Shown here: one piece after another, positions 23,733 through 36,090 of the stretch | Layout of the letters: each line of letters begins with the position of its first letter | How positions within the stretch are numbered: position 1 is the stretch's first letter | DNA from: Synaphobranchus kaupii | Lineage: Eukaryota > Chordata > Actinopteri > Anguilliformes > Synaphobranchidae | Direction: 5' to 3' | Length of the DNA: 64,000 nucleotides | NCBI GenBank assembly: GCA_029718625.1 | Contig: CM056376.1 | Coordinates: 108,633,097-108,697,096 of the forward strand | Translations under genes and position numbers: made by a program | The notes under the pieces: model-generated | Seen by the model: the letters and a program-made list of their open reading frames with translations, nothing else | Database searches by the model: none | What the model was told of the DNA's origin: nothing

Positions 23733-25497
23733 GTGGACTCATGGTAAGTGAATTGTTATGACAAGTTTTGTACTGTATATTTACAAAAATATACATATAA
23801 TATTTTGAGGCCACACATGGCTCAGCATTTAAAATTGATTGAATTTAGGGTCATGTGTACAGGAGTGTGTGGAGGGAACGCTTTCAAATTTAGATAACTT
23901 AGCCCTTTAATTTCGATGAAGACCCACGACCCCTGCCCGGTTTCTCTGAAAATGAATGGGACGGACATTACACGCCACATGTCACTCACAGAGATTTACC
24001 GCAGTGCATTTTCTGGAATCCGCCCTTGCCCAATCACATCAGATCAGATCGACTAATGAAAATTAAACATTTGTTCTTCAATCCCTCACAGGCAGACTAG
24101 CTTGCTCTTTTCAGCAGCTAAAGACTGGAGGTTGGTGATTGATGTCTTAGGGGGGAGGGAGGGAAGGGGGGGAGGGGGGCTGCTAAGTTTAGACCTTAAT
24201 GGTTTAAAATATGCTTGCGCTGCTTTTTCATGGTTAGGGCAAATGATCTCTCCCGCCAATTTATCACACGGAATCAGCACCTGCAGGGGAGAAAAAATGG
24301 CTGTTGCCTTTTAATGCACTTGATAGATTTTCTTTTTTCTTCGTTTATTTTAAGTCATTCAGCAAGTCTACACAGTGTACACAACACACTGTAAAGTGTA
24401 CGACATTAGAAAAGAGCTGCCAGAACAAATAACAAACAAAAAAAAACTGGATATTGCCTCATCAAACTTCCTATAATCTTGGATATCTCTGACAGAAAAA
24501 TAAAAGAAAATAGCAGGTCATATTCCAGTCATATTTAAGGCAAAATACGCTCCTGTGTTTATAATCAAAAATTCTCCTCCGTCCTCAATCTCAGCCACTT
24601 AAGGTACCCGACTACAGCCATCTAGCTACCTAACGTAGCTAGCTGGATAGCTTGAGGTAGTGTTACTTTCAAGCAGAGAAGCACAGATTCGGCAAATGTG
24701 CACAGAGAGTTCCAGTGCATCATAGATATGACTGAACATGACTATTTTATAATATTTTCAAGGTAAAAATCCTGTATAATGCACCTTTAAATGTGATTTT
24801 TGGATGAGTCTGGAGTGTGGATTTCTTGAAAACCAAGGCCTTGGTCCCAGAGCATAGCACTTTTATGCCAAATTCAGCTCAGCTAGGCTTGTTATTTCGC
24901 TATAGTCTAGAGACTATCCAGGACTGCAGAAAGCCCGGCCTGGAACACCCCAAGGGTCTGTTTCTCTGTGACCTCTCAAGTTGTTTCACAAATGAACAAC
25001 TCCCTGTGTACAAATCCCCTTTCAGAACAAGATACAAACCAGTGTTTAAGAATTGCTGCCATTAATTTGGCAATGGCTGTGGTGATGCAATGATCTCTAT
25101 GTCACAATAGAGTAAATAAACTTGATAGGTGGTGGCAACCCCAAACATTTATGTGATGACTGCTGAGAACTCTTACCTGTGAATGACCCTGGAATAAATC
25201 TCCCACCGCAGAATCAGCAGGGACGTCTCCAGCATTCTTCTTGGTCCGGAAAGGACTTATTTTTCAGTGTGTTCATTCTTGAGTCCTGATGGTATTAACG
25301 GTGATTATTTGGCAATCCTGGAAGTGTTGATTGTTTACTCGATGCATGCATGGTATGTGTGAAATACTGCCAACCAGGTGAAATTTATTCAGATCCGTCC
25401 TGAATTTACAATAATATCCACAGCTGCTTTTTCATAAAATCACTTTAAGGGCATTCTGATTTTGAACAAAACCTTTTTTCCCAAGTGTCCTCTACCT
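23733..25497. other. Non-coding stretch, nothing recognised
   Basis: Unique-looking sequence. The piece at 23,985-24,060, with a GATCAGATCAGATC-type block and homeobox-like TAATGAAAATTAAA, could be regulatory, but I have only base composition to go on. No gene. Confidence 0.4.
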
Positions 25498-25570
25498 GGG
25501 CATTTACATTTACATTTTAGTCATTTGGCAGATGCTCTTATCCAGAGCGACGTACATTAGTGCATTTTCC
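25498..25570 (-). repeat. SINE/LINE 3'-tail fragment (UnaL2/V-SINE-type)
   Basis: Reverse-complemented, it contains CGCTCTGGATAAGAGCATCT followed by GCCAAATGACTAAAATGTAA. This is the conserved 3' stem-loop (CTCT-GGATA-AGAG) and tail shared by the eel LINE UnaL2 and many fish SINEs. Only the tail is present; the copy at 44640-44881 shows a fuller version. Confidence 0.7.
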
Positions 25571-27070
25571 AACTTGAAACAAGTGCGTTAAAACAACCCT
25601 AAAAGGTAAATACGATTTCAAACACCAGGCGCGGTCAGTATGATTTTATTTTTTTTTTTGGGCAGGGAATAATGTTCTGCCAAGCCAAGAGTTCTGTAGC
25701 TGCGCAGGCAGTAGCATCTATCTTATTGATAAGCGTTGCGACGATGTCTCAAAAGTGCCGCATAACGTCTTGGAATGCAGCTACGGGTCTATTATGTAAA
25801 TAAATAAATATGTAGTATATAAACATGAAAAAAAAAAATCTCAAAGGTTTAGATAAGGTGGATTGCATTTACAAAGAAATGATGCAACACCTCAAAATTT
25901 TAAAACACTTTAGAGATCTTATTTCACGGTCTTCTTTTCTGTGCTTCTGTTATATTCCAAAGAATGACCTTGATTTTGTGACTTTTTTTCTTGTTTGTTC
26001 TTGGCGCATGTTCTTACTCAAAACAGGCAATCTTATTTTGACAGCAATTTCTATGTAAAGTGAAGAAGAAGTCCAGCATGACTGGCATCCATGTATCCTT
26101 GCACTGGTATCCGCTGATACAGCTTCCTCTTTATGGAACAGGCTGAAACATTCACTTTGTGGATTAGCTTCCTCTCTCCCTGTTACTACTTTGTTAGATG
26201 TCTTCTCTTTTTTCAGTAATGCATTTTTTAAGCAAGGCCTTGGTTTCATTCTGCCATTCTGCCTGTCAACTTCCTCCTCTTCTTATTATTAATTATTTCA
26301 TTTTGTAATTTCTGGTTTTTAGGTTTGCAATTTCACAAAGAAAAATGAAATATCTCTCCTTATTTTCTCACAGGAATTATGATGCCATTAAGCCAAAGGC
26401 CACTGTGGGTTCACGTGGTATTTAACATGCATTACTTTTGGAGGGCAGAAGATTATTTCTCAGGCTTGGGAAACACATCACTGCCGGACATCAATTAATT
26501 GAGCAGGCAGTCTCCTTGCTGCCACCGACCAATCAGCAACAGCAGAAAAAAAAAAAAAAAAAGAATGGGGGAAAAAGAGATAATTTTCAGTTTATCCATA
26601 TTCTCCCTGGATCTTGAGCCTGACATGGGGTCTGTTCGCCTGCATTCTACGTGTGCTCTTCATATCTTAATGGAATCGGTTTCCAACCTAATTGGTTTAA
26701 ATTACCATTTGTTGGCAAGACTTCAGCCCATGCATATTTAAAGTATCCCTGTCATGCACTCCCCAAACCCCCCTGGCAGATCACAGACAGGTCCTTCTCT
26801 CCACTGTGACCCTGAGCAACCTGGACTTCTACATTATTCTTCCGTCAGACATCAGCTGTCTGTCACATATTTAACAGACAGGACAGGGAAGTAATCATGT
26901 GAGCTTTTGCTATTGAAAAAGGGCAACATTTTGTGACATCATCTGAAATTGGCAAGTCATGCTTGGAGGAGTTTTTTTTTATTGTTCTTTTATTATTTTT
27001 TAGTTTTTTATGCCAAACTACTTACAGTACACAGGAGCTATCAGTGCATTTATTTATTTATGTATTTATT
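25571..27070. other. Non-coding stretch, nothing recognised
   Basis: AT-rich unique sequence. The block 26,490-26,540 (before a poly-A run) and 26,560-26,750 looks less repetitive than its surroundings, but no exon features were seen. Confidence 0.4.
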
Positions 27071-27089
27071 GTGTGTGAGTGTGTGTGTC

Positions 27090-27127
<38 letters not shown>

Positions 27128-27128
27128 T
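27071..27128. repeat. (GT)n(GA)n microsatellite
   Basis: GT-rich run followed by a GA run. Confidence 0.95.
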
Positions 27129-27199
27129 GAAAGAGAGAGCTTGTTTGTGTGTATTTGTGTATATATGAATTGTACCTCTAGAAAAAGCAAATGCACATT

Positions 27200-27320
27200 A
27201 CTTAGTTCAATAAAATGTATGAAAAACAATAAAATACCTTTGATGGCAGTATTGCAAAACCGCATACCATTACATGAACTCACTGGTATACCAAAAAATG
27301 CGGTATACCGTCCAGCCCTA
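27200..27320 (-). mobile_element. DNA-transposon end fragment (GGTATACCGTCCAGCCCTA)
   Basis: The sequence GCGGTATACCGTCCAGCCCT at 27301-27320, preceded by a partly palindromic ...GGTATACC..., looks like the terminus of a widespread fish non-autonomous element. No partner terminus was located. The family name is not certain. Confidence 0.45.
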
Positions 27321-27616
27321 CTAGCCACGTAGATCCAGCCCTGGTTCGATGCTGGTTAGCTTGCTCATGGTTAGCATTTGGTACTACTTTTAATATTACA
27401 CCAGACATTGGTGATGTTGTTTAGGATAGCACCATACGAGATGAGCATACCCCCCCGCCCCTCCACGATGTTGGAACAAACAAAGACCCACCTCTGCTGC
27501 ATTATCTTTGTTCCTCTCCGATCTCCTAACCCTTAAACATAGGTTGTAGTATTTTAAGGCTTATTATGGATATAATGTGCATGTGTTCAGGATTTATACT
27601 GAATATTGGTTAGTAT

Positions 27617-28624
27617 CAGAGGTCGCGCTAGGATTTTAAACTGCCGGCCAGAATGTCTGGAATGATTACCATTTGTCGGACATACGATAACAAAAACGAC
27701 CATATCTATTTTCAATGCATGAACGACAGGCAGGTGCATTTAATGATGTAGCCTAACAACATATGTTACAGCATAGTATTATATTTTGGACTGAAAACTA
27801 TTTGAAAATAAAGGAATAATATAAAAATTAAATAGCCTATAACAGCTTCGCCTTGCACATGTGGATGAATTACATTAAAATCGCGCATTTAGTGTGCGTG
27901 ACTGCGTGCGTCGCCTAATGTTTTCTCAACAAAAGAAGCTGTCTTGATTTTGCATCTTTAGTTTACTAGAACACATTTTTTTTTCAGAATAACGAGCAAT
28001 AACCTCATTTTGAATAACGATTTTAACATTTCTTTACTCCAAGGCAAATTGCAGAGTTGCGGAAGATGCTATACGGAAAAGAGCCAGCAACGACACATTT
28101 GGGATCCGACCTAACGTTAACGAACAACGCTTTCGAGAAAGTCAGACCAGAACAGTGTAGGCATAGGCTATTGATTTAACAAGGGGGGAAAATGCTGATT
28201 ATATCAAGCTTATAGCCTATTAAGTTAAAGTAGCCTATGCCTACTGACAGTTAAAAACGGCCTTTTTATAACTGGCAAAAAAACGAGCAATCTATATAGG
28301 CTCCTTTCATCTGCGACGATGCTTCATTTCATGGAAGTGAGCAGCTGCTTATTTGAAATCGAAAGTCATAAGTTTTAGCCCAGCTTGAGATACGCAGATG
28401 ATTTGAAATAGCGGATTTCGTGAGAGGAGCGTTGTCTGATTTGCGGTGATAATAGGCCCAATGATAAATTGCTGTGGTTTTGAGACTAAATATGTTAAAT
28501 TACTATATTGCAAAGTAAAAAAAAATGTTTTGTTTTTTTACCTGTCCGGAGGGAATTACATTTTCCGGCCTTTGTCATAAAAAAACGGTCAAAACCGGCA
28601 ATTGCTGGCCTAACGCGACCCCTG
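27617..28624. mobile_element. Non-autonomous hAT-like element, 1008 bp
   Basis: Termini are CAGAGGTCGCGCTAGG on the left and, on the opposite strand at the right, CAGGGGTCGCGTTAGGCCAG, i.e. inverted repeats of CAG-type hAT ends. The 8-bp sequence GTTAGTAT lies immediately outside both ends (27609-27616 and 28625-28632), a perfect hAT-length target duplication. The interior has no transposase ORF. It contains CCGGCC-containing subterminal blocks at both ends and five or so TAGCCTA-type motifs. Confidence 0.92.
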
Positions 28625-28938
28625 GTTAGTATAGTTAATTTGCATTAGTGCTGTAGTGATGTTATATACTGTATACGCACACTGGTTCTGGAATATTGGA
28701 ACTATTGGCTATCAGGTGAATGCACTTATCTTCTACACTGTAAGTCATTCTGGATCAGAGCTTTGGCTAAATTAATTTAAAAACAAACATTTCACCATGG
28801 ACACAGTGGCGTTGCGCAATATTTCGGGGCTCCCCCGCAGGTCGGACCATCAATAATAAATCAATAATAGAGTGACATGGGATAGACATCGCGGCCACTT
28901 AAAGCTTTTTAAAAAATGCTTATTTTTTCAGACATCAT

Positions 28939-30116
28939 CAGTGACGGCGCCAGGAACTTTTCTCTCCCTGGGCTAAGGGTGGGCTAGGTCAATACATGGG
29001 GGTGCTAAGGTTAGCTGTGTTTCCCCCAGGATGGCTTTTGTGTGTGCGCTGGGGGGGCCTGCACAAGTGGCAGAGCATCTATACAAGTCAGAATTGTACA
29101 ATTCTGTCAATTGAAATGGCATTACAAATGTCATTTGGCTTCATCAATACGAATACTTAAAAATATCAGACATCAAAGAAAATAAGACACAGGAAAATAA
29201 TGAAAAAGGACGTGAGAAGAGAGGATAAATGATCAGTGTAACGTTATGTCAGAAAAGATGGCTAAAATGTCGTTGTTTAACCGCTGCTCTGTGGTTGGGA
29301 CATTTAGGAGTTTCATTATCTAACGAAGATCGCAAACTTTACATATCAGTTAATTATGCTCCTAGGTGTGCTCCATAAAGCTGCACCGTAACATTTGCGT
29401 TGGTTTCTGTATTATCAGAACAGCTTCCACTGTCACCACTCTCCCCTATCTCATTTAGCTTATACATTTAGCTACATGGAAGAAATATGAGATCTTTAAC
29501 GGTACCTGACCATTTTTTGGAGACAAGCTCTTATTAGCTGAAGTCGAGATGACGAAGATTGAAAATGATCATTTAGCTAATTTAGGTTAGTTATTCGCTT
29601 TCCAAATCTACTCATCTGTACATGGCCAAGCAGCCAATGTTGTGAGATTAGTCTACCGCCAATTAAAACACTGTAGTTTACACTTGGGAGTTGCTACCTA
29701 CGGAGGTCCACACACCAGTAGTTGATCATTTCCGAAGACGGATCACATGGAGAGCTTATGCGAACACATTTTCTATTGATTTTAAAATGATAGTAAATTA
29801 GTTTTCAAACAATGACGTTTCCATTTAATATTTTTTTGACATGGTGGCGAACTCTGTAGGCCTGATGTATTGTAGGCTATGGGAAACACTGGTTTGCTAA
29901 CGTTAGAAATCAGTTTACGTTATTTTGTCATTTGCTTGAGCTCCCTACCCCACACCCGTAGCCTACGTCATAGCATAGGCTACATACGCTCCGTAGCCAG
30001 GGTGAATATCAGAAAGGGATTAGAATTGTTGATTTACTTTTATATATATATATTTTTTAAACCGGGGCTAAGCAAATTTGTGACGGGGCTATAGCCCACC
30101 CTTACCCCAGTGTAGC
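28939..30116. mobile_element. Nested hAT-like element, 1178 bp
   Basis: Left end CAGTGACGGCGCCAGG and, reverse-complemented, right end CATGGACGGCGCTACACTGG. Further inside, both ends carry GGGTAAGGGTGGGCTA or a one-base variant. Flanks GACATCAT (28931-28938) and GGCATCAT (30117-30124) match at 7 of 8 bases, consistent with an aged target duplication. No transposase ORF is present. It sits inside the 28804-31458 element and so is the later insertion. Confidence 0.8.
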
Positions 30117-30776
30117 GCCGTCCATGGGCATCATTGACAAATACAAACAAGTGGTTTTGTATTTTTTGTAACATGAAGGTATTGTAGAACATTCGTTATA
30201 GCCTATCATTTGAGTTCACACAACGGAACAGTTCACATAACATTCTGTATAAAAGAAAAGTAGCCTACAAAAAACAAACAAACAAAACACATCCTATAGG
30301 CTACATAGTAGAGGCTGCAGTCAGGAGACAGGAGTTACAGCTGGTAAGATCTGTCAAATGCAAAAAGTATATAGCCCTGTATTCCTGACTTGGACGAGTA
30401 CGAGAGTCGGCAGTTATTTTTGGTTGCATTACGCTTCAAAACAGGAACGGTTTAGGAAGCAAGCTTGCTAAGCTAACTAGCTAAACGTAAAACATGACCG
30501 TTGTTAGCTGACAAGCTAGGTAGCTATGTGAAGTTTTTGAACTAGTGTACAGTCCGGTTGTAGCAGTGTTTGAATGACGTTGGTTTATTACTAGTATGCG
30601 TACTAGTGGAGCTGTATGTGCGAACGTATTCTCTATGTTAATTTTTACCTGAAAAAAGTAACTGATTAGATTCCAATTCCAATGTAACCTGTAGCCTACT
30701 CCTACTGGTTATGGCGAATAAAACTTTCTATTATTCTAACCTGTCTCGAAGCGTGAGGCACGGCTAGCTGGCTCGA

Positions 30777-31127
30777 CTATAACGGGGCTGCTGGGCTGTC
30801 TGTCTGCCTGGACTCGGAGCTGACGACCGGGGGGTTGCTAGCGGTGGCGGGGTCCGGTGGGGAGCTAGCTGGCTCGGCTGTAGCGGGGCTGGGGGCCTGG
30901 CTGGGCTGTCTGTCTGCTGTCTGCCTGGACTCGGAGCTGACCGGGGGGTTGCTAGCGGTGGCCGGGCCGGGTGGGGAGCTTACTGCCGATGCATCTGCAG
31001 TAACGCTAGAGTCTACCTTTGCTGCCTGCTGGAACAATGATGTTATTTTTGGTAGCTTTACCGTCTCCCGTTCTGCTTTCGCTCTCATCTTGTTTTTCTG
31101 AGCACCGCTTGGGTATTTGCGCTTCAT
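30777..31127 (-). pseudogene. hAT transposase N-terminal remnant
   Basis: The ORF opens MKRKYPSGAQKNKMRAKAER, followed by KLPKITSLFQQ. This lysine-rich opening matches the N-terminal leader of hAT-superfamily transposases that also gave rise to ZMYM/TTF-zinc-finger-like proteins in fish. It is followed by a Ser/Pro/Ala-rich linker with an internal duplication (two copies of an SSPP-PATASNPPV-SSESRQT unit, at about residues 49-73 and 87-112). The open frame runs out near 30777, with no TTF zinc finger, DDE catalytic domain or dimerisation domain after it. It is therefore a broken copy belonging to the 28804-31458 element. Confidence 0.7.
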
Positions 31128-31466
31128 TTTTCATTTTTACCGGCAACGCAACTAATGAACGTTAAATTAGCAATGCTTCCCGCTTTGTTTTGAACGCTGC
31201 CCAGCCTGCCAATGAGCATTAGTTATCAGCCGGCTAGCCCTATCGCAGGTGAGCAAAGAATTATTATAATGATACACATGACGGTGTGCCTAGCAACATA
31301 GAAGGGAAGGGGCCCCGCCCTCTGCGCCCTGTTCCCGTTACGAAATCTAAGAGGGTAGCCTACAATGTAAATAAAAAAAATCTAGTGGGGGCGGGGCCTC
31401 CTAAGCTCCGGGGCTCCCCCGCACCGCGGGGGGTGCGGGGGCCTCCGCTACGCCACTGCATGGACA

Positions 31467-32819
31467 ATGTACACAAGTACAACATTTGTTATTGGTTTTC
31501 TACAGCTTGCTCTTGCCACTGGTAAAGAAATGGTGCAATGATGTCCAAAACAGAAGCAATTACTGCATGTGACATTTCAAGGGAAGGCCTAAGCCAATTA
31601 CTTTCATCCCCAGGGATTGATTGCATCTTTTTGTCTGTTTAGGATTATCTCCTAATATCCAACATTGAACCAGATCACAGTTCCGACCGACCACGCCAGT
31701 CCTTAAAAATAGCCTACTTATTTGTTAGCTTTGGAAAAACTGACAAAAGAAGAAAAAAAATAAACTAATTTGGATTGTATTCAGGTTGAAATGAAATAAT
31801 GTAGAAATAAAAGGACGGGAGTGTTTAACACCCCACTCAAATTATCTACAGACTAACATAGTCTTTAGTTTTCTTTAACAAATGCACCGAACCAATTAAA
31901 AGTCAATAAATGATGACATGAGACAAATAAGAAACAGAATAACTCAATCTTTGATATATGACGTTAGGGGAAATCAAGCTGCGATCATAGGAGGATTCCT
32001 TAGTTTCTGTCATATCAATAATTTACCCTAGATATGTGCAGCTAATGACTGATATATTCAGAAACAATTTGCCTGTAAGCAGATAGTTATTTTCCCGTTT
32101 TGTTAGCCAAATTTTAATAAAATGGAAATGTTACATAATTCCACTGACAGGTCATGTAATGAATTGAAGTTTCCAGAGTTTCCAATTAAACATCATCACT
32201 GTCATCATCATCGTCATCATCATTGTCATTTGTAGCATCCCAGCTATTTTGTACAGTTTCTGTGTGTAATTTTGTCCAGATCTTTTGTGTAAGTTGTGTA
32301 CAGTTTGTGCAGTCACTGGCTGTATGTTGTCTTGCATTCCATTCTTGGAGAAAAGTAGGAACGCAGAGGGGAGCAGGAAGTGACATCCATATTATTTCCT
32401 AACCAAGTACAATACAAGCCACTACATTTGAAATTAATGTGAATATGCCATAATAAATCACTGAAATGCTGTATCATGTTTGAGCAATATAAAATCCAAG
32501 ATTAAAAAAGATTTTGCTCAAAAGAAATGTCAATAGCAACACCAGTCTGTCTCGAAAAAATTAACAAGGGATTTTTAAATGTTATTAAATTTACACTGGC
32601 TTTCAAATCGGCTGGCAGGCTAATCTGTAATCACCAGGCGCATTGAAAAAAGGGGGGAAAAGTTTTTTTTCTTTTCAAGTTCATTATGCACCTTTTTTTA
32701 AACAAACATTTTTTTTCCCTGCGAGTCTCATAAAACAGTAATTATTTCTGAGAGAATAATTACTGCCATAATTAATTAATTAATGGCACTTTAAAGTAGG
32801 TTGGAGTATTAGGTTTGAT
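31467..32819. other. Non-coding stretch; TAATTA-rich block near its end
   Basis: An imperfect CATC/GTCATC tract lies at 32,187-32,228. At 32,738-32,800 an inverted GTAATTATT...AATAATTAC is followed by four overlapping TAATTAAT motifs, a homeodomain-type cluster. No gene recognised. Confidence 0.45.
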
Positions 32820-32829
32820 ATTGTATTTG

Positions 32830-33012
32830 TGAACCCACACCCTGAGCCGGCCAGAGGAGGCCCTTACTGAGTCTAGTTTGTTCCAAGGTTTTGTCCTGCC
32901 AGGGAGTTTTTCCTTGACACTGTTGCCCCTGGCTTATTCTGTGGTGGTTTAGGCCAGGGAAGCGTATTGTGACAAATCATTGTAAAAATGTGCTATATAA
33001 ATACAATTTAAT
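32830..33012 (+). mobile_element. 3' end of an L2-like LINE (fragment)
   Basis: GAGCCGGCCAGAGGAGG...GGGAGTTTTTCCTTGACACTG...GTGCTATATAAATACAAT then TTAATTGATTGA. This is the usual 3' UTR and pentamer-like tail of fish L2/Rex-type LINEs and matches the form of the tail at 9192-9235 of the larger LINE. No coding part is present. Confidence 0.8.
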
Positions 33013-34711
33013 TGATTGAATGAGTAGTCATGTAGATGCACTAGTGAAGTTTCTGAAGGCATTAGGCCTACACCTGACATCTTTCTGAGAAAGGCAACCG
33101 CTGTAGGAGAGAACTCAAGTCAGTTCTGGCATCTACAGTGACAAGCCAATAACAAATCTGTTCAGTATATGCAGAGCAAATACCTTTCTGTTTTTCTGCA
33201 GGATTTATTTATTTACTTTTACTAGACCATCAAATTTATCATTATGATAGCTCAGAACCCATTAGAATTCCTAGCTATTAGGAGAGTTAGCATTTTTGAG
33301 CTGTGCACCTTCAGCATAACACATTTGGGACAAAAGTACACATATAACCCATTTTCTTGTGTAGCTGTGCCTTATTTGGTTTCATATTATTTACCTTTGC
33401 AAATGACAGTTGTTTGGAACACCAATCATATTGCTTCTATGAAAAACTGCAACTCTTGGCTTTCAGTATCATGGATATACTCACTCATTGTGTTTCAGAT
33501 ATAAAGTTTTATTTATTGTCTAGCCACCTTGATTTCAGAAAAACAAGCATGTGAAATGAAACGGGGCACCTAAGAGCTCTTTTGTAATGTTAATGTCGCA
33601 AAATACCATAGTTTGACTGCAGCGGCTCAGAGTCTCACCCGGTTAAGAGAATCACAGACAGCATTCATCTGATCTCTACTGTGCAATCATGATGTCCACT
33701 TCAAATGGATCATGGCTGCCCAGACAGTACTTATCTTACCTAAACAGCCATATGTCACTAGAGCTGCACAATCATTTGCAGCTTCCATCTCACCCGGGCT
33801 TACGAATCAAAGACAAAGTTTATTTCACATGAGCTTTCCAGTCAGATGGCCTTAAAATACTCAGAGTTCTCAAATTGTTATTATCCAGCATGTATTAATT
33901 ATCCAGTACGTATACATCTAGTCCCTCAGCTTCTGTGACTTTCTCAGCAGAGAAATTGCAGAAGCCGGTACAGACACAACCCTCCAAACTTTCGATCAGG
34001 ATGTCATCTCTACCACTAACACCATGTAACTATGTAACTGATCCTGTGCAGCACGACCCTTTTGAATCAAATTGCATATTGACTGACTACGTGATTGATT
34101 GAAGGAGCCATTGCAGTATTGTTCAATGGTGGCTTCACACAAAGCTTACCACAGTCTATCTTCTCCAGCTCACTGCAGGGTTCTGTTCCTTTTCATCTGC
34201 GAGTTCCGGCAGAATTATGGACAGGGCCTGAGAATTAGTATGTATGCTGGTTTATCTTTCACAATTTACACTTCCTGGATTTATGGAAATGCCAGCTTTC
34301 TGTGTTGGGCCTCTTCACATGGCATCACCAGGGACTGGAGCAGGGCCAGATTTATCTTTTTGGGGAAATTATTTTAATCTTACAGCTAGTGAAAGAGGAG
34401 TATTTCACCGGTCATACCTCACTGGGGGAAATACAGACGCCTACACACTGAGTTCATATGTCTGAGTTTATGTTTAAATCCATGTTAAAACATGGACTTA
34501 TACTTATCTCTTATCTCTGAAACTGGAAGTGAGTAATACTCTGGCAAAGTCTGGCTTACTGGTCTCTTTCTGCTGGCAATTTTAAATTAATGTCTGGTTT
34601 AATGTCTTCTTTTTAGTGAGTGAGCCCACATTCATTAGTGACTGTATGATTTATATTTTCATTGTAATCTTGTTAGTTTATTTAATAAACATATTTAATC
34701 TTGATGCAGAG
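33013..34711. other. Non-coding stretch, nothing recognised
   Basis: Unique-looking AT-rich sequence with only short chance ORFs. No RNA gene or element termini seen. Confidence 0.45.
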
Positions 34712-34905
34712 CTGGGGGGTATTCTACAAAGCAGGATAAGCAAGTTAACCAGATAACTCTAAAATAAAACCATGAAATAACCTCATGCACTTTCTTCAAT
34801 ATCAGCAGCTAATAATATTTATGAACTCTCACTGATGTGAAGATACAGCCTTATCGTTCTCACAGTTATCTAGATAATAATCCTGTTTTGTGGAATACCC
34901 CCCAG
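34712..34905. mobile_element. MITE, 194 bp, CTGGGGGGTATTC termini
   Basis: Left end CTGGGGGGTATTCTACAAAG, right end (reverse complement) CTGGGGGGTATTCCACAAAA: inverted repeats of about 25 bases with a few mismatches. Internal paired blocks (GTTAACCAGATAACT with AGTTATCTAGATAA) extend the fold. No clear target duplication. Confidence 0.8.
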
Positions 34906-35141
34906 GTTGACTCCACCAGTTTACTATTAGACTGACCTTTGAACAAATTTGTATATTTAAATTGGGATTCTTATTTTATTTTTTTTATAATATGAATTTA
35001 AATTGTGTAGTATTTTAATACATGTATGGCATTTAGGAGTGTTGTTTTTTGTTCCCTGAGGCTATCTTTCAGAGGGGTAACCTGTTAAAATAGGATAATT
35101 AATAGTAGACGGAGGTGGTTTCAGAGCTGCTTCGCACTAAA

Positions 35142-35318
35142 CAATGGGTGTCAAACTCCAGTCCTGGTTTTCACTGTGTTTCAGTAAGAGTAATTCATTC
35201 AAGTCACTGACTGGCTAAAGAGTCCACAAACCTTTTTCTCAAGGATGCTGATTGAAAGGGAAACCTTTCAGAAATACCTGCAGACATGGCCCTCCAGGAC
35301 TGGAGTTTGACAGCCCTG
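35142..35318. mobile_element. hAT-type MITE, 177 bp
   Basis: Left GGGTGTCAAACTCCAGTCCT and right CAGGACTGGAGTTTGACAGC are inverted repeats of the common fish CAGGGGTGTCAAACTCC element. The octamer CCTTAAAC follows the right end; CACTAAAC, a 6/8 match, lies at the left. Confidence 0.82.
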
Positions 35319-35959
35319 CCTTAAACTGTGACAAATTCCTATTTTCCCAACTATGTGCTTTGCATTTCACATAGCTTGCACCATTTAACGGGCATTCAAG
35401 TGCTGTCAGACCTTAGCAGGCTTACCTGTTATACTCAATAACCCTCTATTTAAACTTTGCACAATGTTCTCACAAAGCACAATGACCTCAACAAGCAAGT
35501 CTGTGTGATTCTCTTTCAGACACACAAAGATAAGGGCTCAGCGAGCGACTGTAAATATCGAGCTCAGAACTGACGCTTCTGTGTTTCAGAACTTCCCCCC
35601 GTGCTCCTTTTCTCTTCACAAAGAGTCTGTTCACAGATAAAAGTTATGTAACCCTTCAAAAGATGTCACAAAACGTCTAAGCTGCGCCTCATAGTGGCGT
35701 GAGCCCAACTGCTCCCTGTGTTTTTTTTTTCTGGGAGAAAGAGGGGGGTCTGCTGCGTGTGTAACGCATGCAGGTTTGAAGGCTGCAAGTGAGCATGCGT
35801 TGCTGCTTGCTGTTGAACTCGTGTGCTTCACTGTGCATCCGAGGTCTTCAAAGCCAGCCACAGGTGATGTGAGTGAATGTGCAATGCATCGTCCCTGACC
35901 TTTCCTATCGCGGTGTGGACAGCTACTCCTCTCACCTCCTCTTCCCTCAAACACACTCA

Positions 35960-36090
35960 CTCACTCACACACACACCCACACGCACACACAAGCACTCAC
36001 GCACACACATGCACACACGCTCATGCACACACACACACACACACGCAAACTCACACAGTCAGACACACACACGCACCCACACACAGACAT
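35960..36090. repeat. CA-rich microsatellite tract
   Basis: Interrupted AC/CACTC repeats. Confidence 0.95.

Larger units (their letters stand above)
28804..31458 (-). mobile_element. hAT-like element, 2655 bp, with a nested insertion and transposase remnant
   Basis: Termini are CAGTGGCGTTGCGC (left) and, reverse-complemented, CAGTGGCGTAGCGGAGG (right). CATGGACA is found directly outside both ends (28796-28803 and 31459-31466): a perfect 8-bp target duplication. A second element occupies 28939-30116. The N-terminus of a hAT transposase is read on the minus strand from 31127, so the element's 5' side is the right one. A GC-rich hairpin-forming sequence lies just inside the right end (about 31,405-31,445). 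The catalytic part of the transposase is absent. Confidence 0.9.

Noticed and set aside
30835..31101. Plus-strand ORF of 88 residues opposite the hAT remnant
   Set aside because: Shadow of the minus-strand transposase leader, which has a recognisable start.
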